Under the pieces are notes generated by a model. The model was not told the origin of the DNA and did not search any database. It was given only the letters and a program-made list of their open reading frames with translations. This document shows positions 54,179 to 62,483 of a DNA stretch of 64,000 nt, one piece after another. Within the stretch, counting starts at the first letter, position 1, and every line of letters begins with the position of its first letter. Source of the DNA: Bog-113 sp965226755 (lineage in GTDB: Bacteria; Acidobacteriota; Terriglobia; Bryobacterales; Bryobacteraceae); the NCBI GenBank assembly GCA_965226755.1, contig CBDDDT010000005.1:248001-312000 (forward strand). Direction: 5' to 3'. The position numbers and the translations under genes are program-made.

Positions 54179-56323
54179 TTACTTGGAGGCGTTCAGCAGA
54201 ATAGACGCCTCATTCGCGAACTGGTCGGCGATCGCGAGATCCAGCTTGCCGTCACCGTCCAGGTCCGCGATCGCCATCCCATACGATCCGCTGCCCGCGA
54301 CATAGAAGACCGCCGGGGCGAACGTGCCATCCCCGTTCCCCGGCAGAATGGTGACCACGCCGCCGCCGCTCACCACGGCCAGATCGACCTTTCCGTCTCG
54401 GTTCAGTCTCGCGGCGGCAACCGACACCGGCCCGGTGGCCACTTTGGTATTCACCGCCGCCTCAAACGTTCCGTCTCCATTCCCCAGAAGAATCGACACG
54501 CTGGAGGAACCATTATTGGCCGCGACCAAATCCTTTTTCCCGTCCCCGTTGAAATCCGCGACGGCTACGCCAAACACGTTCGACTGCACGGGGTAATTCA
54601 CCGGTGACTGAAAACTTCCATTCCCATTGCCCAGCAGCACGGAAATGGAATTCGAGCTCGCGTTCGCCACGGCCAGGTCCGGATTCCCGTCGCCGTTGAA
54701 ATCCCCGGTGGCGACGGACTCCGGGCTTTGCTGCACCGTGTGACTCACCGCGCGCCCGAAAGTCCCGTCTCCTTTGCCCAGCAGAACCGAGACGCTATTC
54801 GACCCTGCGTTCGAGACCACCAAATCCATCTTTCCGTCGGCGTTGAAGTCCGCCGCCGCGATGGATCCGGGGTTGCTCCCCACGCTGTAGCTCACCGCCG
54901 CCTGAAACGTGCCGTCCCCGTTGCCCAGCAGGATGGAGATCGTGCTTGAACCGAAATTCGAGACCGCCAGATCGGGGCGCCCGTCGCCGTTGAAGTCGGC
55001 CGCCGTCACCGCCTGCGGAGTGATCCCGACGGCGTAACTCACCGGGGCGGCGAAGGTTCCCGTCCCGGAGCCGATCAGCACGGAAACCGCATTAGCCAAA
55101 CTGTCGGCGATCGCCAGATCCTGATTGCCATCTCCGTTGAAGTCCGCGGCGGCGACGCCGATGGACCCGGTCCCGGCCGCGTAGGCGGAAGCGTGCCGGA
55201 ACGTGCCCTTGCCGCTTCCGAACAGGATCGCCACCGTTCCGGACGCCGAACTGGTCACGGCGATATCGGCGCTGCCGTCTCCATTGAAATCCGAAACCGC
55301 GACGGATTCCGGCGAGCCGGCGGTCATATAAGAAGTCGCCTTCCCGAAGGTGCCGTCGCCCTTGCCCAGCAGAATCCAAAGATTGTTGGAGTTGGAATCG
55401 CAAACCACTAGGTCGTTCTTTCCATCTTTGTTGAAATCGCCCACCGCCAGAGCCGCTACGCCCGGGGAAAGCTCGTGATTCAACTTCGCCTGGAACGTGC
55501 CGTCGCCATTCCCCAACAAGATGGAAACGCTGCCGACGGTGTGATTATTCGCAACCGCCAGGTCCAGCTTGCCGTCGCCGTTGAAATCGGCAATCACCAC
55601 CTGCACCGGATCGGTGCCGACGCCGTAAGAGACGACCGGCTGAAACGTGCCGTCACCGTTGCCCAGCAGTACGCCGGTCGCGGATAAGCTGTAGCTCACC
55701 ACTAGATCCAGCTTTCCATCCCCGTTGAGATCCGCGGTGGCGACCGACGTGGCGGCCGCGCTCCCGAGCGCCTGATTCAACTGCGGCTGGAATGTCCCGT
55801 CGCCATTGCCCAACAGGATGGAGACAGTTGTCGAATCGAAGTTGGTGACCGCCAGATCCAGCTTCTGGTCGCCGTTGAAATCGCCGATGACCACGGAATT
55901 CGGCTCCGCGCCCACGGCGTAGCTGAGCAGCGCCTGAAACGTCCCGTCGCCGTTGCCCAACAGAATGGACACAGAGTTGCCGTTGTAATCCGTGATCGCC
56001 AGATCGGGAAATCCATCGCCGTTGAGGTCCCCCGCGGCCACGAAGCTCGGGCCCTGCCCGGCCGGGTAACCGACCGGGGCCAGAAAGCTTCCATCCCCGC
56101 TACCCAGAAGAATCGAGACGGCGTTTGCCGCCGCGTCCGCCACGGCCATGTCCGGTAGCCCGTCTCCATTGAAGTCGGCCAACGCCACCGTGCGCGCTTG
56201 ATTGCCCGCCGCGAAGGCGCGCGCGGCTTGCAAGGTGATCGTCTGCGCGCCGGCGACCGCGGTGAAGCTGATCGCGAGCACGCAAATCCCGGCCGCCGTC
56301 GTGGAACAGAATGGTCTTCTCAT
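54179..56323 (-). CDS. Exported FG-GAP/VCBS repeat protein
   Basis: 714 residues. ATG 56323 gives a signal peptide (FCSTTAAGICVLAISFTAVAGAQ); the open frame further upstream is antisense-like and overlaps the preceding gene. The rest is about 14 repeats of 47-49 residues, each with a calcium-loop D-F-N-G-D-G-x-x-D followed by AVSILLGNGDGTF, almost perfectly regular. They should fold into calcium-bound beta-propeller units. Unlike the protein at 1-2118 it has no SLH or other anchor. It lies 14 bases downstream of the propeller/cytochrome gene and so belongs to its operon. Confidence 0.88.
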   Translation of the reverse strand: MRRPFCSTTAAGICVLAISFTAVAGAQTITLQAARAFAAGNQARTVALADFNGDGLPDMAVADAAANAVSILLGSGDGSFLAPVGYPAGQGPSFVAAGDLNGDGFPDLAITDYNGNSVSILLGNGDGTFQALLSYAVGAEPNSVVIGDFNGDQKLDLAVTNFDSTTVSILLGNGDGTFQPQLNQALGSAAATSVATADLNGDGKLDLVVSYSLSATGVLLGNGDGTFQPVVSYGVGTDPVQVVIADFNGDGKLDLAVANNHTVGSVSILLGNGDGTFQAKLNHELSPGVAALAVGDFNKDGKNDLVVCDSNSNNLWILLGKGDGTFGKATSYMTAGSPESVAVSDFNGDGSADIAVTSSASGTVAILFGSGKGTFRHASAYAAGTGSIGVAAADFNGDGNQDLAIADSLANAVSVLIGSGTGTFAAPVSYAVGITPQAVTAADFNGDGRPDLAVSNFGSSTISILLGNGDGTFQAAVSYSVGSNPGSIAAADFNADGKMDLVVSNAGSNSVSVLLGKGDGTFGRAVSHTVQQSPESVATGDFNGDGNPDLAVANASSNSISVLLGNGNGSFQSPVNYPVQSNVFGVAVADFNGDGKKDLVAANNGSSSVSILLGNGDGTFEAAVNTKVATGPVSVAAARLNRDGKVDLAVVSGGGVVTILPGNGDGTFAPAVFYVAGSGSYGMAIADLDGDGKLDLAIADQFANEASILLNASK

Positions 56324-56337
56324 CCCAAGTCCCGGCT

Positions 56338-58749
56338 CTACTCGTCGCCGTCCAGAATGCCGTCCAGATTGCGATCGATGCCCATGCGCACTCCCGATCC
56401 CACCGGCACGCCCATAACGCTCATCGTGTCTCCGGCCGCGATCTGGCTGATGAGCTGCGCCTGGGTATAAGGGGCGATGCTGACGGAGTCCGCCTCGTAC
56501 GTATTGCTCGCCGGCAGATAAACGAACCCGTGCAATGCGCCGTTCAAGGTGCCCTTGATGATCAGATCGATATTGGCCGCCGCCGCCTGACTTTGAAGAA
56601 GAGCCCAATCGCTCGCAATCGTCGGGTCGAGCGTCACATTCGCCGCAGTCACCGTGCGCGCGTAGCCCACCGCCGGCGCCATCCCGGTATCAAAGGAGCT
56701 TACGAAAGCCGCGACATCCAGTTGCGCCTGCGGATCGCCCGTAAACCCGCCTAAGACCGGCTGCGCGAATACCTGGGCGAACGTGGACATGGCGCCGTCG
56801 GAGGACAGCCCGAATCCGCCGATGCTCTGCGAACCCGGGGCATTCGAGAAACCTAATTTCTGATAGACGTTCCGCAGCGCGGGCACCTTAAGCGGCTGCG
56901 CCAGATTCGTCCGGCTCAGGATCGTTTCGTTGCTCCCGATCCCCGGGTTCGTGGCGTGGCAGCTATTGCAGGTGCTGTTCTGCAGGTTGCCGATCAGAGC
57001 GTTCAGAAAATCGCTCTGTCCGTTCACCGCGTTGCCGCCGTTCATCGAGACCGGGTAAGTCCGATCCATGTTCTCATTTGGATTGGGCTGGAACACCACC
57101 GTGAAAAGGAAAGCCTGATAGGCGGCCATTTCGGAATCGGAAAGCTGGCTGCCTCCCATCAGGTCGCTGAACACCGTGTTGAAGTTCGTGAAGGCCGCCA
57201 TGTCGCCCCGCCAGTGCAGAGGCGCCACGCCATTAAGCCCGCGCAAGCTCCGCGTCGCCATGGGCCCCTTCATGGGATGCATCCTAAACGTATTTCCGTT
57301 GTTCACGACCGTCTGCATCGCGCCGGCCGGATTTCCTAAATCCCACGCCAGCATATCCATATCCGCGTTCAGGTGGCAGGACGAGCATGCCCCCGTGCCG
57401 TTTCCCGAAAGCTTGGCGTCGTAGAGATACCCGCGCCCGCCCAGGATCGCCGTCGGCGTGGGGTCGAACGTTCCGGTGGCGATTTCAGCGGCCACCGCGT
57501 TCGTCGCCGTATTCACGACAGAGATCGTGTTGGAAATCCGATTCAGCACGTAGAGCGTTTTCGCGGCCGCGTTGAGCGCCAGTCCGAGCGGCCCCTTCTT
57601 GGTGACAGGGTTGATCTGCGAGCCGACCGCCGGCCCGATCTCGATGAAGCTCAGGACCGCGCCGCTGCTGCTTACTTTCGCCACGCGATCCGTGCCGAAG
57701 GCCGCCACCCAGAGAAACTTTCCAGATGGATCGAATGCCTCGCCCATGGGCTGCGCGAGCGCCGTCGCCAATGCCGCCGGATTCGGCAACACCGTATAGT
57801 TGATCGTCGGGTTCAGGTTGTACGGCGAGACCAATCCCGAGGAAATCTGAATGCTGGTGACCTGATTGTCGTTCCAGTGTCCCAGGAGATTCGGCTCAAA
57901 CCGGATCAGGTTCAAAGCGTTGGTGTTGGAGACAAACAGATCGCCCGTTCCCGGGCGCACGGCGATCCCGAGGTTCTCGGATCCCACTCCCGAGTAGTAA
58001 TGCCTCACGGACAGCTTGGCCGTATCGATGGCGACCACGCCGTTGTTGGGCATCTGATATTTGATGTACCAGGACCACGTGGGGTCGTTGGCGGCGATCA
58101 CCAGTCCCGTCTGCGGCGCGGCAGGAAGCTTCGGGTTCGTGGGGGGCGGCTGCGGCGGAGCGATATAAGAAGGCAGGATCGTCGTCGCATTCCCGGCCAG
58201 CGCGAATGCCGCGTACACCAGGGTTCCGCTCAAACCGACGGCAAGCGCGCGCGGATTCCCTCCCAAAACGGGAATCGATTTCACCAGCGCGTGCGTGGCG
58301 ATGCTGTATACATTGATGGCGTTGCTTCGCGACACGCTTACGAAAGCATTGGCGCCCGCGAACACCACGTCAGACGGTTCATCCTTGCAGTAGATCGTGT
58401 CCGTGACAATTCCACGGGAAACGGAAATCACGCTGACGCTGTCCGACTCCTGGTTGACCACCCACGCCTCGTCAATGTTGCTCGGGTTTACATTCACCGA
58501 CACCGGCTCGATCCCTACCGGAATCTCCACGATCAGCGCCGGACTGGCCGGGTTGGACAGATTAAAAACGGATACCCGGTTGTCAGGGGTATTCAGGGCG
58601 AACAGTCTGGTGCCGTCCGCGGACATCCGAATGGGGTTGGTTTGCGCGCCTTCAAAATTCACGAACGCGGAAAGCGGCACTTGTGCCGGGGCGGCGGTCG
58701 TGAGGAAAAATAAGGTTGCGAGACAAGATATTAGGCCGCTTTTTTCCAC
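56338..58749 (-). CDS. YVTN-type beta-propeller fused to a cytochrome c region
   Basis: About 803 residues from GTG 58749, which follows AGGAATAAAA and gives a signal peptide (LISCLATLFFLTTAAPAQ); a TTG at 58788 is the alternative. The first 470 residues are YncE/YVTN-like propeller blades (RMSADGTRLFALN, NRISNTISVVNTATNAV). The C-terminal part has two heme c motifs, CSSCH and CNSCH, and lines such as MKGPMATRSLRGL and PLHWRGD seen in cytochrome-c-peroxidase/MauG-like proteins. It ends with IDRNLDGILDGDE, a dockerin-like or calcium-loop motif. Probably a periplasmic redox protein whose electron partner is unknown. It is the first gene of an operon with the FG-GAP protein. Confidence 0.8.
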   Translation of the reverse strand: MEKSGLISCLATLFFLTTAAPAQVPLSAFVNFEGAQTNPIRMSADGTRLFALNTPDNRVSVFNLSNPASPALIVEIPVGIEPVSVNVNPSNIDEAWVVNQESDSVSVISVSRGIVTDTIYCKDEPSDVVFAGANAFVSVSRSNAINVYSIATHALVKSIPVLGGNPRALAVGLSGTLVYAAFALAGNATTILPSYIAPPQPPPTNPKLPAAPQTGLVIAANDPTWSWYIKYQMPNNGVVAIDTAKLSVRHYYSGVGSENLGIAVRPGTGDLFVSNTNALNLIRFEPNLLGHWNDNQVTSIQISSGLVSPYNLNPTINYTVLPNPAALATALAQPMGEAFDPSGKFLWVAAFGTDRVAKVSSSGAVLSFIEIGPAVGSQINPVTKKGPLGLALNAAAKTLYVLNRISNTISVVNTATNAVAAEIATGTFDPTPTAILGGRGYLYDAKLSGNGTGACSSCHLNADMDMLAWDLGNPAGAMQTVVNNGNTFRMHPMKGPMATRSLRGLNGVAPLHWRGDMAAFTNFNTVFSDLMGGSQLSDSEMAAYQAFLFTVVFQPNPNENMDRTYPVSMNGGNAVNGQSDFLNALIGNLQNSTCNSCHATNPGIGSNETILSRTNLAQPLKVPALRNVYQKLGFSNAPGSQSIGGFGLSSDGAMSTFAQVFAQPVLGGFTGDPQAQLDVAAFVSSFDTGMAPAVGYARTVTAANVTLDPTIASDWALLQSQAAAANIDLIIKGTLNGALHGFVYLPASNTYEADSVSIAPYTQAQLISQIAAGDTMSVMGVPVGSGVRMGIDRNLDGILDGDE

Positions 58750-58785
58750 TTTTATTCCTACGGAACCTTCCTCGATACACGAGTT

Positions 58786-58871
58786 CAATCACCTGATGGC
58801 GGTTCCCGCAGTATAGAGTTCGCATAGGTCTAAGTCAATCAATTGGAGTACAAAATTCAATCAGTTGATGG
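58786..58871. repeat. Three CAATCA-type short repeats between the cytochrome gene and ispG
   Basis: CAATCACCTGATGG at 58786-58799 and CAATCAGTTGATGG at 58858-58871 agree at 12 of 14 positions. A partial copy, CAATCAATTGGA, starts at 58836. Each full copy has the palindromic core ATCAnnTGAT. They lie in the AT-richer divergent gap and could be operator sites for either gene. Confidence 0.45.
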
Positions 58872-58945
58872 AAAATGACGGCCGCGCGCTTTCTCTCGCG
58901 TTGAGTTGGTAAAATGAGAGCTCACCACATGCATACGGAAGCGAT

Positions 58946-60184
58946 ATGGCGATAAGTCCGCGGCGAAGGACGGTCACCGTCGACGTGGGCGGCGTGAAGG
59001 TCGGCTCGGATCACCCCATCGTTGTGCAGTCCATGACCAACACCGACACGGCCGACGTGACCGGGACCGTGAACCAGGTTATGGCGCTGGCCAAGGCGGG
59101 CTCCGAGTTGGTGCGCGTGACGGTCAACACCGAGGAAGCCGCCGCCGCGGTTCCCAAGATCGTCGATACGCTGAACATGTACGGAGTGCGCGTCCCCATC
59201 GTCGGAGACTTCCACTACAACGGCCATATTCTGCTGAAGAAGTACCCGGCGTGCGCCCGGGCCTTGGCCAAGTACCGCATCAATCCCGGCAACGTAAACA
59301 TCGGGAAGAAGCACGACGATAACTTCCGCACGATGATCGAAGCGGCTGTCGAATACCGGCGCCCCGTCCGGATCGGCGTAAACTGGGGATCTCTCGATCA
59401 GGCTCTGCTTACGCGCATGATGGACGAGAACTCGCGCCTGCCTGACCCGAAAGAAGCTCGCGACGTGACCATTGACGCGATCGTCGCCAGCGCGATCCTC
59501 TCCGCCGAAGCCGCCGAGCGGCATGGCCTCCCGCGCAACCACATCATTCTAAGCGCGAAGGTAAGCGGCGTTCAGGATCTCATTGACGTGTATCGTTTGC
59601 TGGCGGCGCAATGCGAATACCCGTTACACCTCGGACTTACCGAAGCCGGCCTGGGCGCTAAAGGCATCGTCGCCACCACCGCCGCGCTCTCCGTTGTCCT
59701 TCAGGAAGGCGTCGGCGACACCATCCGCACCTCGCTCACCCCCATGCCGGGGGGTGATCGCACCGAAGAAGTCCTGGTCTCCCAGCAGATTCTGCAATCG
59801 CTCGGCATTCGTCACTTCACGCCCCAGGTCACCGCCTGCCCGGGCTGCGGCCGAACCACCAGCACGTTCTTTCAGGAGATGGCGGATCAGATCCAGAACT
59901 ATCTTCGCGATCAGATGCCCGTCTGGAAAGAGCAGTTCACCGGCGTAGAGACCATGAAGGTGGCCGTGATGGGGTGCATTGTGAACGGGCCTGGCGAATC
60001 CAAGCACGCCAACCTCGGCATCTCTCTTCCCGGCACCTTCGAAGAGCCCGTGGCGCCTGTATATGTGGACGGCAAGCTGGTGAGAACGCTGCGGGGCGAC
60101 CATATCGTCGCCGAATTCATCACCATGCTGGACCGCTACGTGGAAGCGCATTACGCTCCCGCGCAGGTTGCGGTCGGGATCTAG
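58946..60184 (+). CDS. ispG: (E)-4-hydroxy-3-methylbut-2-enyl diphosphate synthase IspG
   Basis: 412 residues. The MEP pathway enzyme converts methylerythritol cyclodiphosphate to HMBPP with a 4Fe-4S cluster. The cluster ligands are Cys298 and Cys301 (CPGCGRTT), Cys344 (MGCIVNGPGE) and Glu351. The N-terminal TIM barrel is clear: PIVVQSMTNTDTADV, ELVRVTVNT, GDFHYNG, RINPGN. The start ATG 58946 has GGAAG upstream, and TAAAAT at 58910-58915 may be its -10. It diverges from the cytochrome gene across the repeat-bearing gap. Confidence 0.95.
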   Translation: MAISPRRRTVTVDVGGVKVGSDHPIVVQSMTNTDTADVTGTVNQVMALAKAGSELVRVTVNTEEAAAAVPKIVDTLNMYGVRVPIVGDFHYNGHILLKKYPACARALAKYRINPGNVNIGKKHDDNFRTMIEAAVEYRRPVRIGVNWGSLDQALLTRMMDENSRLPDPKEARDVTIDAIVASAILSAEAAERHGLPRNHIILSAKVSGVQDLIDVYRLLAAQCEYPLHLGLTEAGLGAKGIVATTAALSVVLQEGVGDTIRTSLTPMPGGDRTEEVLVSQQILQSLGIRHFTPQVTACPGCGRTTSTFFQEMADQIQNYLRDQMPVWKEQFTGVETMKVAVMGCIVNGPGESKHANLGISLPGTFEEPVAPVYVDGKLVRTLRGDHIVAEFITMLDRYVEAHYAPAQVAVGI

Positions 60185-60273
60185 TTTCCCGTCGCGTTTC
60201 CGTACGGTTCGCCTCAATTGTTTTGCAACGTTTCCCGATCCAAGAGATCAAAAGAAGGGGCGTCCTTCCTTCT

Positions 60274-60783
60274 ATGCAAGATTCTAATATTGCGGTCTCG
60301 GAGCATCCGGTCGTAAACGGTTTGTCGCGCAACGGTGCGCCGCCGGCTTCCGGAGTTCGCATCGTAAGCCGCGTCATCGATTGGGTCACCACCGACCGCT
60401 TGCAGCTCATCAACATCACCGAACGCGTGAATGAGATCGTGCGCAAGAGCGGAATCCGCGAGGGCATCGTTCACCTCCAGTCGCTACACACCACCGCGTC
60501 CGTATTCCTCAATGAATGGCAGGACGCTCTGCTGCATGACGTTCGCGCTTATCTCGAGGGAATCGTGGACCGCGATAATGCATGGCGTCATAACGATCCG
60601 CGCTACTCCGATTGCGAGCGTAAAAACGCCGATTCCCACATGCGCGGCATGATGATGGGGCAGACTCTTAGCCTCCAAGTGCGCAACTCGGCCGTCCTTC
60701 TCGGCACCTGGCAAAACATCATCCTCGCTGAGTTCGACGGACCGCGCAGCCGCTCTATGTCCGTTCAGGTTACCGGGATTTAA
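60274..60783 (+). CDS. YjbQ family protein (UPF0047)
   Basis: 169 residues from ATG 60274; the open frame further upstream overlaps ispG. It has the family lines SLHTTASVFLNEW, NADSHMRGMMMGQTLSLQV and LGTWQNIILAEFDGPRSR. YjbQ proteins form a compact beta-barrel trimer. Some have weak thiamine-phosphate synthase activity, but the cellular role is unsettled. An unusual N-terminal extension of about 25 residues (AVSEHPVVNGLSRNGAPPAS) precedes the normal start of the domain. DUF2203 follows 22 bases on. Confidence 0.82.
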   Translation: MQDSNIAVSEHPVVNGLSRNGAPPASGVRIVSRVIDWVTTDRLQLINITERVNEIVRKSGIREGIVHLQSLHTTASVFLNEWQDALLHDVRAYLEGIVDRDNAWRHNDPRYSDCERKNADSHMRGMMMGQTLSLQVRNSAVLLGTWQNIILAEFDGPRSRSMSVQVTGI

Positions 60784-60805
60784 CCGCACTACGCCGCACG
60801 GAAGC

Positions 60806-61246
60806 ATGCCGACTTTCTTTACTCTGGAGCAAGCCCGTGCGCTGTTGCCGCAGGTTCGGGCCCTCATCGAGCAGGCCGTCGGAAGCAAAGAGCAATACCG
60901 CATCTCCGACGAATGGACCCAGAACTTCATCCGCAGAGTCATGATGCTCGGCGGTGTCCTGGTGGACCGCGTTCCGTTCGAGCGCAACCGGGATCTCCAG
61001 AATCGCAGCGCGCTGCGGCTGAAGTCCGCCGTGGAAAGTATTCAGGAGCTCGGCGTTCTGGTGAAAGATCTCGATGCCGGGCTGATCGATTTCCCCACCC
61101 TGTTTCGCGGCAACGAGGTCTACCTTTGCTGGCGTCTCGGCGAAGACGATCTGCAATTCTGGCACGGGGTAAATGAAGGCTTCGCCGGCCGCCGCCCGAT
61201 CGACGACGACTTCATCGAACATCACCGCGGCCGCGCGGCCGATTAA
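60806..61246 (+). CDS. DUF2203 family protein
   Basis: 146 residues. FFTLEQARALLPQVRALIEQAV at the start and LGVLVKDLDAGLIDFPTLFRGNEVYLCWRLGEDDLQFWHGVNEGFAGRRPID at the end are the family's signature; the middle is helical. DUF2203 has no known function. It follows YjbQ by 22 bases and may share its transcript. Confidence 0.82.
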   Translation: MPTFFTLEQARALLPQVRALIEQAVGSKEQYRISDEWTQNFIRRVMMLGGVLVDRVPFERNRDLQNRSALRLKSAVESIQELGVLVKDLDAGLIDFPTLFRGNEVYLCWRLGEDDLQFWHGVNEGFAGRRPIDDDFIEHHRGRAAD

Positions 61247-61285
61247 TAGCTCCGCCGCCGGCGCGTCGGATGCATACTGGAACTC

Positions 61286-62473
61286 ATGTCCAGCATCTCC
61301 CGGCGAAACTTCTTCGCGGCCACCGCCGCCGCTTCAGCCGCCGCCGCGGTTGAATCCGCCCAGGGCCAGACCGCCAGTCCGGGCAAACGACGTGTCATTA
61401 TCTGTGCGGCCAACGGATTTAACTATCTCGACCGCGCGTTCGAAGCGCTCCGCGGCGGGGCGGATACGCTGGACGCCGGACTCCGCGTCGTCACCGGTCC
61501 CGAAGACGATCCCAAGGACGATAGCGTAGGGCTCGGCGGCCTTCCCAACGAAGAGGGCGTCGTCGAACTCGATTCCTGCTGCATGCACGGTCCCACGCGC
61601 CGCGCCGGATCAGTCAGCGGCGTGCGCAATATCAGGAACGTCTCCCTCGTCGCCAAAGCCGTCATGGAGCACACCGGTCACGTGATGCTGTGCGGCGAAG
61701 GCGCGGAGCGGTTCGCCGTTTCCATGGGCTTTCCGCGCGAAAATCTGCTCACTGAACATTCCCGCCAGATCTGGACGCTGTGGCGCGAATCGCACTCCAA
61801 TCAGGATTGGTGGGGTCCGCAGATTGGCGCGCCCAACTGGACCGCGCCCGACGCCGCTCCCAGCCCGGCGTCCGCCAGCCTCCAGGAGCGCATGGACAAG
61901 CTGATGGGCGCCGCCGCCCGCCTCGGCATCCCGGAAGAAGCCCGCCTCGACGCCGCGCGGAAGGTTCTCATTCCGCCCACCGGCACCATCCACTGCTCCG
62001 TCTGCAACGAGAAGGGCGAAGTTTCCGGCGTCACCACCACCAGCGGGCTCGCCTGGAAGATACCCGGACGCGTGGGAGACTCGCCCATCATCGGCGCCGG
62101 ATGCTACACCGATCCCGACATCGGCTCCGCCGGGGCCACCGGAAGCGGGGAGGAAAACATCAAAGTCGCCGGCGCTCACACCATCGTCGAAAACATGCGC
62201 CACGGAATGTCTCCGCACGACGCCGGCATGGACGCGCTGAAGCGGATCGCGCATTTCCATAGAAACGACATGAACCAGCTTCGTTTCATCGGCATGATCT
62301 ATTACGTGCTGCGCAAAGACGGCGCTTATGCCGGCGTCTCGCTATGGAGCGGCAAGGCCGGTCAGCCCAAACGCTTCGCCGTTCACGACGGCGAGAAGCG
62401 CTTCGAGAACTGCGCGTCCCTGTTCGAGGGAGACGCTACGGACTGGCCGCCCATCCCGCGCGTGCCCGCATAA
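61286..62473 (+). CDS. Tat-exported N4-(beta-N-acetylglucosaminyl)-L-asparaginase
   Basis: 395 residues, an Ntn hydrolase. It cleaves the GlcNAc-Asn bond of N-linked glycopeptides after processing itself between the chains. The new N-terminal nucleophile is Thr234 in TGTIHCSV. Downstream lines SGLAWKIPGRVGDSPIIGAGCYTD and GATGSGEE are the substrate-binding regions of glycosylasparaginase, and GLGGLPNEEGVVELD is in the alpha chain. The N-terminus SRRNFFAATAAASAAAAV is a twin-arginine signal, so it works outside the cytoplasm. A CATACT element at 61273-61278 lies 7 bases before ATG 61286, with no ribosome binding site. Confidence 0.88.
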   Translation: MSSISRRNFFAATAAASAAAAVESAQGQTASPGKRRVIICAANGFNYLDRAFEALRGGADTLDAGLRVVTGPEDDPKDDSVGLGGLPNEEGVVELDSCCMHGPTRRAGSVSGVRNIRNVSLVAKAVMEHTGHVMLCGEGAERFAVSMGFPRENLLTEHSRQIWTLWRESHSNQDWWGPQIGAPNWTAPDAAPSPASASLQERMDKLMGAAARLGIPEEARLDAARKVLIPPTGTIHCSVCNEKGEVSGVTTTSGLAWKIPGRVGDSPIIGAGCYTDPDIGSAGATGSGEENIKVAGAHTIVENMRHGMSPHDAGMDALKRIAHFHRNDMNQLRFIGMIYYVLRKDGAYAGVSLWSGKAGQPKRFAVHDGEKRFENCASLFEGDATDWPPIPRVPA

Positions 62474-62483
62474 CCCGCTTCTT

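Noticed and set aside
54179..56323. Regular DNA repeats of about 144-147 bp resembling a repeat array
   Set aside because: They are codons of FG-GAP units in one uninterrupted frame. Spacing and divergence follow the protein repeat, so this is not CRISPR or satellite DNA.
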